This document shows, piece by piece, positions 17,719-26,209 of a stretch of DNA of 64,000 nucleotides. The translations under genes were made by a program, and so were the position numbers. The notes beneath the pieces are model-generated. The model had not been told where the DNA came from. It saw only the letters and a list, made by a program, of their open reading frames with translations, and made no database searches. The DNA is from Sphingobacteriaceae bacterium (lineage in GTDB: Bacteria > Bacteroidota > Bacteroidia > Sphingobacteriales > Sphingobacteriaceae): positions 248,001 through 312,000 of the forward strand of contig JAGIAD010000002.1 of NCBI GenBank assembly GCA_017745075.1, given 5' to 3'. Positions within the stretch are counted from its first letter, which is position 1. Each line of letters starts with the position of its first letter.

Positions 17719-18852
17719 TTAATCATTCTCAACAATAAACAATTCCGAAGCGATGTGGTCGGCAAATAATTTTCCGTTCTGACTTAAACAAATGTGATTT
17801 CCTTGAGTCACCAACCAATCTTTATCCTCAAAATTTTTAAGGTTATATTGGGTCTCTTCTAAAAAGTCTTTTCCGAAATCGGTATTTATTTTTTGTAAAT
17901 CAATTCCCCAAATGGTTCTGAGCGAAGTCATGATGTACTCGTTAAACCTGTCGTTCAAACTCAGTTCTTCAACAATTTCGGGAAGTTTGTTTTTTTCCAG
18001 CATTTCCATGTATAAGGCATTGTTAGCTGGGTTCATATACCGGCTTTGGCCACTAAAACCGTGTGCCGATGGGCCAATGCCGATGTAATCTACACCTTTC
18101 CAGTAATTGGTATTGTGTACTGCATAGTGATCTGGTTTAGCAAAATTGGAAATTTCATAGTGCTCAAACCCGGCAGCGACCAGCTTATCCATCAAAATTA
18201 CGAACTGTGCGGCGCTTTGGTTATCGTTTACCGGAGGCTGCTTTTTGTTTTTAATGGCATGGGCCAAAGCCGTTCGGGGTTCTACGGTTAAGGCATAGGC
18301 AGAAATATGCGGAACCTCAAGCTCAATGGCTTTTTGGATGTTGTTTAACCATTTTTGATCCGTAAGCAAAGGATAACCGTAAATCAGATCGAGGGTTAAA
18401 TTCTCAAAACCAGCATCCTGACTTCTCCTGATGCAATCTTCAGCTTCCCTGGCCTGGTGCGCCCTGTTCATCCAGGTCAGGTCCTCATCATAAAAAGATT
18501 GTATACCTACACTAAAGCGGTTAACAGGCAATTGTTTCAGTTCTTTTAGCTTCTGTGCAGTTAAGTCATCGGGATTGGTTTCGATAGTAATCTCTGCATG
18601 GGCATCAACTGAAAAAGTGTGGTTAATGGCATCAAAAATCTTTTGCAAAGCCACCTGAGATAAAATTGAAGGGGTGCCACCACCAAAATAGATGCTTCCA
18701 ACCTGGCCTGTAATCCGGTCTTTTTTCATTTTTATTTCCTTACATATGGCCTCTACCATTTCATCGGCATATTTTAATGAGGTGCTGAAATGGAAATCAC
18801 AATAGTGACAAGCTTTTTTACAGAAAGGAATATGGATATAGATACCAGACAT
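17719..18852 (-). CDS. hemW: HemW-type radical SAM heme chaperone
   Basis: The 377-residue protein begins MSGIYIHIPFCKKACHYC, with the radical SAM cysteines in C-x3-C-x2-C spacing, followed by the glycine-rich SIYFGGGTPS motif. Length and order fit HemW (formerly called an oxygen-independent coproporphyrinogen oxidase-like protein), which binds heme and delivers it to apoproteins. The C-terminal HemN-type domain is present. A -7 element lies directly before the ATG, so the mRNA may be leaderless. Confidence 0.93.
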   Translation of the reverse strand: MSGIYIHIPFCKKACHYCDFHFSTSLKYADEMVEAICKEIKMKKDRITGQVGSIYFGGGTPSILSQVALQKIFDAINHTFSVDAHAEITIETNPDDLTAQKLKELKQLPVNRFSVGIQSFYDEDLTWMNRAHQAREAEDCIRRSQDAGFENLTLDLIYGYPLLTDQKWLNNIQKAIELEVPHISAYALTVEPRTALAHAIKNKKQPPVNDNQSAAQFVILMDKLVAAGFEHYEISNFAKPDHYAVHNTNYWKGVDYIGIGPSAHGFSGQSRYMNPANNALYMEMLEKNKLPEIVEELSLNDRFNEYIMTSLRTIWGIDLQKINTDFGKDFLEETQYNLKNFEDKDWLVTQGNHICLSQNGKLFADHIASELFIVEND

Positions 18853-18855
18853 TTT

Positions 18856-18864
18856 GCAAAGATA
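18856..18864 (-). promoter_or_regulatory. -7 promoter element abutting the hemW start codon
   Basis: On the minus strand the sequence reads TATCTTTGC, then AAA, then the hemW ATG. If transcription starts about 5 bases after the G of TTTG, the transcript begins at the ATG or within a base of it. The same geometry is seen at prfB (60680-60687). Confidence 0.6.
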
Positions 18865-19187
18865 GCGAAGTTAAATTTTCTTTATTGTTATAAACCTATA
18901 GCAATAGGTTAACTGTAAGTAGAATAATCAAATGGTAAAGTAATAGCTTTACTTTTAGTTGTTTTTGTTAAGTAATAGCTTTACTAATATTTAAATCCGT
19001 AGCTGAAATCTTATTGGGAAATTCTTTCAGCTGTTTTATTCTAGCTTTTCTTACCTTCTTTTCCAAAGTATCGGTTATTATTCCAAATATTGGTATTTTC
19101 CTTCTTTGAATTAAACATCCCCTGGTATGCACTTTTCGTTTTAAATAAAGCTATTCATTTTCTTTAGGTAAACAATGATTATTCGAC
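18865..19187. other. Intergenic region with paired 16-bp direct repeats
   Basis: The divergent gap between hemW and the DUF4271 gene. It holds two exact copies of AAGTAATAGCTTTACT at 18938-18953 and 18970-18985, 32 bases apart start to start, about three helical turns. The first copy also makes a small hairpin (GTAAAG/CTTTAC). A regulatory role is possible. No gene is seen in the rest. Confidence 0.45.
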
Positions 19188-19196
19188 TACTTTTGC
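19188..19196 (+). promoter_or_regulatory. -7 promoter element for the DUF4271-hemD unit
   Basis: TACTTTTGC matches the TAnnTTTG(C) consensus and lies 23 bases before the ATG at 19220. No firm -33 element was found. Confidence 0.5.
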
Positions 19197-19219
19197 AACT
19201 TTAAGTTTTGATTTACAGC

Positions 19220-20197
19220 ATGCCGAAATTTATTTTCTTTTTGTTCGCGTTTGTATGGTCTGCCAATTTTGTAGCGGCACAAGAAATTCCTGTACAAACA
19301 GATAGCGTAGCTGCAAATCAATATCAATATCGAAGATACCGTCCTGATTCGGCAACCCTGGCCAGGCAGAAATTTTCTACCGATTCCTTAATTCACCATA
19401 CTTGGGTACTTCCTGATAGTTTGATCAATAAAAATGCGCTTTTAGACACGATTGAAAAAGAATATCTTTTTCCAAAGCTGGATTTATGGGCATGGCATAA
19501 GAAATACCAGCATTTAAAGAAAAAAGCAAATCCTTACCAGTTAGGAACAAAAATTCCCAAAGGCAATGTTGGTTTGCTGGGCTTTATTTTTGGTATGCTC
19601 ATTATTTTCGCCATTTTAAAAAATGCCTTTTCCAAACAGCTATCAGACATTGTGCAATCGTTTTTTAGCAACAGGATATTGAACAATATCAATAAAGAAG
19701 ATAACTTATTTAGCTCCTGGCCGTTTTTGTTACTTTTTGTTCAGTTTGGCTTTGTTTTCGGGATGTTCTTTTTCCTGGTGGCACAATGGAATGATATGTA
19801 CCAGGCTAAAGATGGTTTCAAGTTTTTCTTTAGCATATCCATCACTATAATTGCTTTTTACGCACTTAAATTAATCCTGTTGCGCTTTCTCGGATACCTG
19901 TTCAATGTTCAGAAACCTGTTGGTGAATACATCTCAATATTGTATCTCAGTTACTTTAACGCGTCGCTATTGTTTATTCCTTTGGTGGTAGCTTTTGCCT
20001 TATCGCCACTGAAATACGGAGAGGTTTATATCGTATTGGCATTCTTGTTGTTAGGTGTCATTTTTGCTTTTCAGCTCTTAAGGGCAGGTATTACGATACT
20101 TTCTAACAATAAGTTTTCTAAAATGCATTTAATTTTGTACTTTTGCGCCCTCGAAATATGTCCTATACTCATACTAATTAAAACGATAGGGCTGTAG
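19220..20197 (+). CDS. DUF4271 membrane protein
   Basis: A 325-residue protein with a signal peptide (FIFFLFAFVWSANFVAAQ), a soluble N-terminal part of about 100 residues and then about six or seven membrane segments through the C-terminus. I recognise the C-terminal region as DUF4271, whose function is unknown. ATG 19220 is preferred over an upstream TTG at 19208. It sits 14 bases before hemD, and this pairing is common in Bacteroidota, from memory. The short gap suggests co-transcription with hemD. Confidence 0.85.
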   Translation: MPKFIFFLFAFVWSANFVAAQEIPVQTDSVAANQYQYRRYRPDSATLARQKFSTDSLIHHTWVLPDSLINKNALLDTIEKEYLFPKLDLWAWHKKYQHLKKKANPYQLGTKIPKGNVGLLGFIFGMLIIFAILKNAFSKQLSDIVQSFFSNRILNNINKEDNLFSSWPFLLLFVQFGFVFGMFFFLVAQWNDMYQAKDGFKFFFSISITIIAFYALKLILLRFLGYLFNVQKPVGEYISILYLSYFNASLLFIPLVVAFALSPLKYGEVYIVLAFLLLGVIFAFQLLRAGITILSNNKFSKMHLILYFCALEICPILILIKTIGL

Positions 20198-20211
20198 CAG
20201 GAAAAAGGAAA

Positions 20212-20982
20212 ATGCAAGAAAAGAACGACTCTAGAATCCGCAAAGTAAAAAGTATTTTGGTTACATTACCAAAACCTGAAACAGAAAAATCTCCTTACTA
20301 CGATTTGGCCAAGAAACACAATTTAAAAGTTGATTTCAGGTCTTTTATTCATGTTGAAGGAGTGCCCGCAAGAGACTTTAGGAAGGATAAGATTAACCTG
20401 GCCGATTTTACGGCAGTAATTTTTACCAGCCGTAACGCAGCAGACCACTTTTTTAGAATCTGTGAAGAAATGCGTTATGAAGTGCCTGCAGAACTGAAAT
20501 ATTTCTGTTTGTCTGAAACCATTGCCTTGTATTTACAGAAGTATATCCAATACAGAAAACGTAAAATATTTTTTGGTAAGCAAACTGCAGCTGACTTGGC
20601 TGAGGTGCTTAAAAAACATGCAGGCGAGAAATTTTTGTATCCTTGCTCTGATGTTGCTACTGAGGATACGATGAAATTTCTGGAAAAAGGCGGATATAAT
20701 TTTACTCCAGCCGTTTTGTTCAGGACAGTGGTAAGCGACCTGTCAGATTTGGCTGAAGTGTTCTATGATGTTATTGCATTTTTTAGTCCTTCAAGTATTC
20801 AGTCTTTATTTAAAAATTTTCCTGATTTTAAGCAAAATAATACCCGTATTGCTGCTTTTGGAACCAATACCAGTAAGGCTTGTACCGATATGGATCTGAT
20901 AGTAGATATTGCTGCACCAACCCCAGGTGTCCCATCTATGACAATGGCCATTGAAAATTATATCAAAATATCTAATAAATAA
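20212..20982 (+). CDS. hemD: Uroporphyrinogen-III synthase
   Basis: The 256-residue protein fits HemD, which cyclises hydroxymethylbilane to uroporphyrinogen III in tetrapyrrole synthesis. The family is weakly conserved, but the two-domain layout is visible, with AVIFTSRNAADHFF in the first half, KFLYPCSDVATEDT mid-chain, and DVIAFFSPSSIQSLFK and AAFGTNTSKAC in the second. A purine-rich stretch (aggaaaaaggaaa) lies just upstream of the ATG. It follows the DUF4271 gene by 14 bases. Confidence 0.88.
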   Translation: MQEKNDSRIRKVKSILVTLPKPETEKSPYYDLAKKHNLKVDFRSFIHVEGVPARDFRKDKINLADFTAVIFTSRNAADHFFRICEEMRYEVPAELKYFCLSETIALYLQKYIQYRKRKIFFGKQTAADLAEVLKKHAGEKFLYPCSDVATEDTMKFLEKGGYNFTPAVLFRTVVSDLSDLAEVFYDVIAFFSPSSIQSLFKNFPDFKQNNTRIAAFGTNTSKACTDMDLIVDIAAPTPGVPSMTMAIENYIKISNK

Positions 20983-21207
20983 TACCGTAAATAATTTATT
21001 CTAAGTCAATACAATAAAATGCGTAACTTTACTGTTAATAAGGAAGTTATGCATGCTATTGGGCAAAATATGACTCGGTTGGATAAACGTTAATCTAACT
21101 TTAATTATTCTGGAGTGATGATTTAACGTAAAATATTTGCTTTTGTTGATAATTTCTGTGATTTTTGATAAAATTGCTCCTAATCGTGCTTTGCACACTA
21201 TAAAAAT

Positions 21208-22533
21208 ATGAAGAAAATCTACCTTCTAGCTATTGTAGGTATAACTGTAATGCTAGCAAGCTGTGGCCATGGTGGCCAGGGTGAGCTGGTTGGTGCTTAT
21301 AACCGAAAATTCAAAAACGATAGAATCCCGCTAGGAATGGTTTATGTGCCGCCAGGGCACACCCCGCTTGGAGGATCGGATGAAGATATTACATTCTCTC
21401 AGAATGGACCAAGTAAAATGGTAACCATCAGTGCGTTCTTTATGGATCAGACTGAGATCTCCAATGCAGAATACCGTCAGTTTACCAATTGGGTGCGCGA
21501 TTCGATTGCAATTGGGATGATGGGCAACCCTCAACAATTTATGATAACGCCAAAAGGAAATGCTGCAAACGCTGTTGGTGGGGATAAATACATCGATTGG
21601 AAAAAAGTTGGACCAAACGGGGCAAATATCTGGAGAAACAAAGGTAGAGGTGCCGCCGCCGCACAGGTAAGCCAGTTAGATGGCATGTATTATTCGGGCC
21701 TTGATGCACTTCCGGGGAAAAAAGAACTTGACGTACGTAAATTCATCTACTCTTATGCTGAATTAAACATGGAGAAAGCCGCTGCCGGACATAAAGATCC
21801 GAACAGCAAGCGTCAGGATTATATCGATCGTTATACTGTTGCCATCTACCCTGATACCATGGTATGGAAAACAGACTATTCTTATTCGCAGAACGACCCA
21901 ATGGTTCGTGGATATTACAATCACCCTTCTTATGATGATTATCCTGTTGTAGGGGTAAGCTGGGAGCAGGCAAAAGCTTTCTCGCACTGGAGAACCAGGT
22001 TATATGATGGTGTTGCTACAGCGAGAAAATTGCCTGTTGGCTCTAGATCGGATTATAGGTTACCTGCTGAAACGGAATTTGAATATGCTGCAAGAGGTGG
22101 TAATACAAAAACGAAATATCCGTGGGGCGGTCCATATATCAGAAACACCAAGGGTTGTTTACAGGCTAACTTTAAACCGGGCCGTGGCGATTATTCCAGC
22201 GATGGTGGTATCTATACGGTAGGCGTAAGATCTTATTTTCCTAATGATTATGGCTTGTACAATATGGCAGGCAACGTTGCCGAATGGACAATCACCTCGT
22301 ATAATAAAGGCGCCAGCCCATTATTACACGATTTGAACCCTAACTTTACTTACGATGCAGGCCCAAATGATAGTAAGTACAAGAAACGTAAAGTAGTAAA
22401 AGGCGGGTCGTGGAAAGATACCGGTTACTTTTTACAAAATGCCGTTGCAACATACGAGTATCAGGATACACAAAGGTCGTACATTGGTTTCAGGTGCGTT
22501 TCATCTTACCCTGGTACCGATCTAAGACATTAA
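21208..22533 (+). CDS. gldK: GldK, type IX secretion ring lipoprotein
   Basis: The 441-residue lipoprotein has a lipobox (VMLASC, Cys19) and a formylglycine-generating-enzyme-like domain (GMVYVPPGHTPLGGSDED; YRLPAETEFEYAARGG; GNVAEWTITSYN; VVKGGSWKD; GFRCVSS). Together with its place before gldL, gldM and gldN this identifies GldK/PorK, which forms the outer ring of the type IX secretion system with GldN under the outer membrane. Type IX secretion also supports gliding in many members of the phylum. Confidence 0.96.
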   Translation: MKKIYLLAIVGITVMLASCGHGGQGELVGAYNRKFKNDRIPLGMVYVPPGHTPLGGSDEDITFSQNGPSKMVTISAFFMDQTEISNAEYRQFTNWVRDSIAIGMMGNPQQFMITPKGNAANAVGGDKYIDWKKVGPNGANIWRNKGRGAAAAQVSQLDGMYYSGLDALPGKKELDVRKFIYSYAELNMEKAAAGHKDPNSKRQDYIDRYTVAIYPDTMVWKTDYSYSQNDPMVRGYYNHPSYDDYPVVGVSWEQAKAFSHWRTRLYDGVATARKLPVGSRSDYRLPAETEFEYAARGGNTKTKYPWGGPYIRNTKGCLQANFKPGRGDYSSDGGIYTVGVRSYFPNDYGLYNMAGNVAEWTITSYNKGASPLLHDLNPNFTYDAGPNDSKYKKRKVVKGGSWKDTGYFLQNAVATYEYQDTQRSYIGFRCVSSYPGTDLRH

Positions 22534-22573
22534 AAACCAAACAAACTAAAAACTAAAGAAAAACATCAAATTT

Positions 22574-23380
22574 ATGGCAGCAAAGAAACAACCAGGCTGG
22601 TTACACGTAGCGATTTCATGGGGAGCAAGTATTGTAATTATCGGAGCATTATTTAAAATTCTACACATTGGTGGGATTCTGGGTAACTATATGATCGGGC
22701 TTGGGCTAGGAGTGGAGGCATTTTTATTCTTCCTGACCGGATTTTTTCCACCGGAACCAGAACCAGCATGGGAGAGAGTATACCCTGAATTAAAAGAAGA
22801 TTTTAAAGGAGAATTGCCAACCGCATCGGCAAGGCCTGTAGCTGCAGTTGCTCCATCTAATACAGCAGCTTTAGACAAAATGTTATCAGATGCGAAAATC
22901 GGTCCGGAGTTGATCGAAAGCTTAGGTTCGGGTTTACGTACATTTGGTGATAAAGTGGCAACAATTTCTAATGTTGCTGATGCTTCTACTGCAACAAACG
23001 AGTTTACCGGCAAAATTAAAACGGCCTCAGCAGGGTTCGATAACTTAAGTGCATCTTTCGAAAAAGCTACTGCTAATTTAAAGGCAATGGGCGAAAGCTC
23101 TGTTGATTCTCAGGCTTATCATGATCAGGTAACCAATTTAGCCAAAAATTTATCAGCGTTAAATGCGGTATATGAATTGGAATTGCAAGATTCTAGCGCA
23201 CATTTAAAATCAATGAATAAATTTTATTCAAATTTATCATTAACCATGCAAAACTTTAACGAATCGATGGAAGATTCGAAACAGTTTAAAGAAGAGGTGA
23301 GCAAGCTGGCTAAAAACCTGTCATCACTTAATGCAATTTATGGTAATATGTTATCGGCTATGAACAGCCCACGTGTATAA
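22574..23380 (+). CDS. gldL: GldL, inner-membrane motor component of type IX secretion
   Basis: The 268-residue protein has two membrane segments near the N-terminus (about 10-28 and 38-58), joined by the conserved FKILHIGG turn, then a long cytoplasmic helical tail. The charged residues discussed as part of the proton path in GldL are present: a Lys in LFKILHIGG and a Glu in GVEAFLFFLTG. GldL with GldM forms the proton-driven rotary motor. It is 40 bases after gldK. Confidence 0.96.
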   Translation: MAAKKQPGWLHVAISWGASIVIIGALFKILHIGGILGNYMIGLGLGVEAFLFFLTGFFPPEPEPAWERVYPELKEDFKGELPTASARPVAAVAPSNTAALDKMLSDAKIGPELIESLGSGLRTFGDKVATISNVADASTATNEFTGKIKTASAGFDNLSASFEKATANLKAMGESSVDSQAYHDQVTNLAKNLSALNAVYELELQDSSAHLKSMNKFYSNLSLTMQNFNESMEDSKQFKEEVSKLAKNLSSLNAIYGNMLSAMNSPRV

Positions 23381-23422
23381 TTTGTTTAGTTTTTAATTTT
23401 TAAAGGAAAAGCTACATTAAAC

Positions 23423-24955
23423 ATGGCAGGCGGAAAAGAAACAACAAGGCAGCGGATGATCAATATCATGTATTTGGTATTGTTGGCCATGCTTGCCTTA
23501 AACGTATCAGATACCATTTTAGATGCATTCAAAAATATAAACGATAGTTTGGATACTTCTAAAAACAATGTAAATACAAGCATTAATCAGTTGTTTTCTG
23601 CCTTCGAAAATTCGAAGTTAAAAGAAGAACCAGCCCGTGCACAGCCCATTTACGAGAAGGCGAAGCAAGCACAGAAGGCTGCTGATGATCTGAATAATTA
23701 TATTGAGAGCATTAAAAAAGAATTTACGCAGGCAGGTGACGGAATCGATCCTGAAACTGAAGATTTAGTGAATAGATCAAATCAGGATATTGCTCAAAAT
23801 ATCATGATTAACCAGAAGAAAGCAGATGAGTTAAAGAAAAGAATCAATGCAACACGCGAAAAATTAATTTCTTTATTGGATCCCGCTGACAGGGCAAGTG
23901 TTGCCTTTTCTCTTGAAGCTAAAGATCCTGCCAGAAAAAGAAAAGGAAACTGGCAGGAGACCTACTTCGGTGAAGGAACACCATTAACTGCAGCAATGAC
24001 TATTTTAACCAAATTGCAGACAGACACGAAAAATGCTGAAGCAGAAGTGGTTAAAAAATTATTCGGAAATATGGACAAAGCGCAGGTAAACCTCGATCAG
24101 TTTGCTGCAGTGGCTGTAGCGCCTACTTCTTATGTGATCCAGGGACAGCCTTATACTGCTGAAGTCTTTTTAACAGCGAGCGATTCAAGGTCAACTCCTG
24201 ATATTACCGTTAACGGAAGCAAATTATCTGTTAAAGATGGTAAAGGAACATATAGTGGTGCCACGGGGAGTGTTGGTCAGTTTACCTGGGTAGGTACGAT
24301 CCGCGTTCGTCAAACCGATGGACAGGTTAAAGAATACAAAACGCAGCCACAAACTTATCAGGTTGCAAAACCATCAGCATCAGTTACATCTACAAAATTA
24401 AATGTAATTTATGCAGGTATTCCAAATCCATTTACGGTATCGGCAGCAGGTTTCCCGCTAGAAAGCGTTCGTGCTTCTATATCGGGAGGTTCAATGTCGG
24501 GCAGTAATGGAAACTATAATGTAAATGTTCCTGGTAGCATGGTTGGTTCAGAAGTATCAATTAATGTTTCTGCAAGTAACGCTGGCAAAACAGTTAGTTT
24601 AGGATCACAAAAATTCAGGGTTAAGGGTATTCCAACACCTGTTGCAAAAGTTGGCGGCCGCGCAGGTGGCGATGTAGCTTCTGTGCAGTTGAAAAGCGAA
24701 ACCGAAATCGAAGCCGACCTGGATGATTTCCCTTTCGATGTTAAGTTTAAGATACAGCGTTATAAATTAACCATTATCAAACCTCGTTCTGATGCGGTTA
24801 CGATTCCTGGTACTGGTGGAAGTTTTGCTGGTGCGGTTAAAGGTGCTATAAACTCAATAACTCCTGGAACAAGGGTGTTTTTTGAAGATATTGTTTCTAT
24901 TGGTCCTGATGGCCGTCAGAAAATTTTGCCTTCATTAGCGTTTAGTGTAAAATAA
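23423..24955 (+). CDS. gldM: GldM, periplasm-spanning type IX motor shaft
   Basis: The 510-residue protein has the conserved N-terminus GGKETTRQRMINIMYLVLLA with one membrane segment at about 14-34, then a long helical periplasmic domain and several Ig-like beta domains to the C-terminus. This matches GldM/PorM, whose helix packs inside the GldL pentamer and whose periplasmic shaft reaches the GldK/GldN ring. It is 42 bases after gldL and 7 before gldN. Confidence 0.97.
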   Translation: MAGGKETTRQRMINIMYLVLLAMLALNVSDTILDAFKNINDSLDTSKNNVNTSINQLFSAFENSKLKEEPARAQPIYEKAKQAQKAADDLNNYIESIKKEFTQAGDGIDPETEDLVNRSNQDIAQNIMINQKKADELKKRINATREKLISLLDPADRASVAFSLEAKDPARKRKGNWQETYFGEGTPLTAAMTILTKLQTDTKNAEAEVVKKLFGNMDKAQVNLDQFAAVAVAPTSYVIQGQPYTAEVFLTASDSRSTPDITVNGSKLSVKDGKGTYSGATGSVGQFTWVGTIRVRQTDGQVKEYKTQPQTYQVAKPSASVTSTKLNVIYAGIPNPFTVSAAGFPLESVRASISGGSMSGSNGNYNVNVPGSMVGSEVSINVSASNAGKTVSLGSQKFRVKGIPTPVAKVGGRAGGDVASVQLKSETEIEADLDDFPFDVKFKIQRYKLTIIKPRSDAVTIPGTGGSFAGAVKGAINSITPGTRVFFEDIVSIGPDGRQKILPSLAFSVK

Positions 24956-24962
24956 AAAGAAG

Positions 24963-25874
24963 ATGAAAAGGATTTTAAGTATTGCTATTTTAGTTTTGTT
25001 GACAGCGTTTGCTTTTGCGCAAAAAAAGCCGACCAAGTTAGCACCAAAGAAAGCGGCCCCGGTAACTGCTGCTCCTGCTGTTGATACGGTAAAAGCTCCT
25101 GTTAAAACGGCTAAAAAGAAACTTAAGGTACCCCCTAAAGATGGTTTTTATGCCCGTAAGGATATCGACAGTACTGAAATGGTACCTTTGGCCGATGTAA
25201 GGGAAGAGGACGTTTTTTACGCAAAAAGAATCTGGAGAGAGATTGATTTACGTGATACCGTAAACTCACCTCTAAGATCGCCGAAATCCAGATTAATTGA
25301 TGTATTGATCGGTGCGATTAAAAAGGATGAGCTAACTGCTTATTCTCCTATTGATAGTGCATTGAATGAAGATGATGCTTTCTTAAATCCTATGTCTGCA
25401 GATTCTGCTGCTAAATCAGCTTTAGGAACGGCAGAGGTTTCGAACAATAAAACAGGAACTGTTACTACTGTGGTTAATGATTTTAACCCGGAGTTATTTT
25501 TGAAATTCAGAATTAAAGAAGACTGGATCTTCGATACCAAACGCTCTGTTTTTGAACCGCGTATTGTAGGTATTGCACCATTAAAATACAACGAGGTTTC
25601 TAAGCAATGGCAACCGGTATTTTGGGTGTATTATCCGGAAGCAAGAGAGATTTTGACCAAGAAACGTTTAATCAATACAAATAATGATGCTTCTTCACTA
25701 AGCTTCGACGATTTCTTTATCCGTCGCTTATTCAGTAGTTATATTGTTAAAGAGTCTAATCCGGGAGATAACAAGATCAGGGATATTATTTCAGATCCTA
25801 AAGAGAGATTGTACGAATCAGAAAGGATTAAAAAATCTGTTCTTGATTACGAACAAGGCCTTTGGGAATATTAA
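24963..25874 (+). CDS. gldN: GldN, type IX secretion ring component
   Basis: The 303-residue secreted protein has a signal peptide (SIAILVLLTAFAFAQ), an Ala/Lys/Pro-rich linker, and the GldN/PorN domain with DVREEDVFYAKRIWREIDLR and LKFRIKEDWIFDTKRS. It completes the gldKLMN unit and is followed by a strong terminator. A single gldN copy is present here. gldJ and the sprA/sov channel are not in the window. Confidence 0.96.
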   Translation: MKRILSIAILVLLTAFAFAQKKPTKLAPKKAAPVTAAPAVDTVKAPVKTAKKKLKVPPKDGFYARKDIDSTEMVPLADVREEDVFYAKRIWREIDLRDTVNSPLRSPKSRLIDVLIGAIKKDELTAYSPIDSALNEDDAFLNPMSADSAAKSALGTAEVSNNKTGTVTTVVNDFNPELFLKFRIKEDWIFDTKRSVFEPRIVGIAPLKYNEVSKQWQPVFWVYYPEAREILTKKRLINTNNDASSLSFDDFFIRRLFSSYIVKESNPGDNKIRDIISDPKERLYESERIKKSVLDYEQGLWEY

Positions 25875-25880
25875 TCTCAT

Positions 25881-25912
25881 AAAAAAGCTCCGATACAAAT
25901 CGGAGCTTTTTT
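25881..25912 (+). terminator. Intrinsic terminator of the gldKLMN unit
   Basis: A 14-bp perfect stem (AAAAAAGCTCCGAT with ATCGGAGCTTTTTT) with an ACAA loop lies 7 bases after the gldN stop. Confidence 0.95.
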
Positions 25913-26151
25913 TATGCTATCATTCTCACTGAAACGTAGTCACAATCTTTCCGGGGAGATCGCTATCTGTATAGATTCAGCTTCTTTATATCTCCTCCAA
26001 ACTGTGGGCAGACTTCACTAACATTAGCCACCCTCACTAAAAAATCTGTCATTGTCTTGCTAGCTGAAAAAACTTCTGTCATTCAGAGTGATTTTTATGA
26101 GATCAATTAATCTCAGTCATAATAGCTTATTCTATAATAATTATTTAAATC
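25913..26151. other. Gap between the gld unit and the nuclease, no feature seen
   Basis: The convergent gap has a terminator at each end. In between I see AT-rich sequence with fragments such as ATCTGTCATTGTCTTGC and TCTGTCATTCAGAGTGA that recall degenerate dispersed repeats, but no open reading frame of note. Confidence 0.5.
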
Positions 26152-26190
26152 AAAAAAGCGGTAATCAAAATTTTTGGTTACCGCTTTTTT
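26152..26190 (-). terminator. Intrinsic terminator of the nuclease gene
   Basis: Arms AAAAAAGCGGTAA and TTACCGCTTTTTT are exact complements of 13 bp with a 13-base loop, 20 bases after the nuclease stop on the minus strand. Confidence 0.92.
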
Positions 26191-26209
26191 GTTAATGGGT
26201 TAAGATGAT

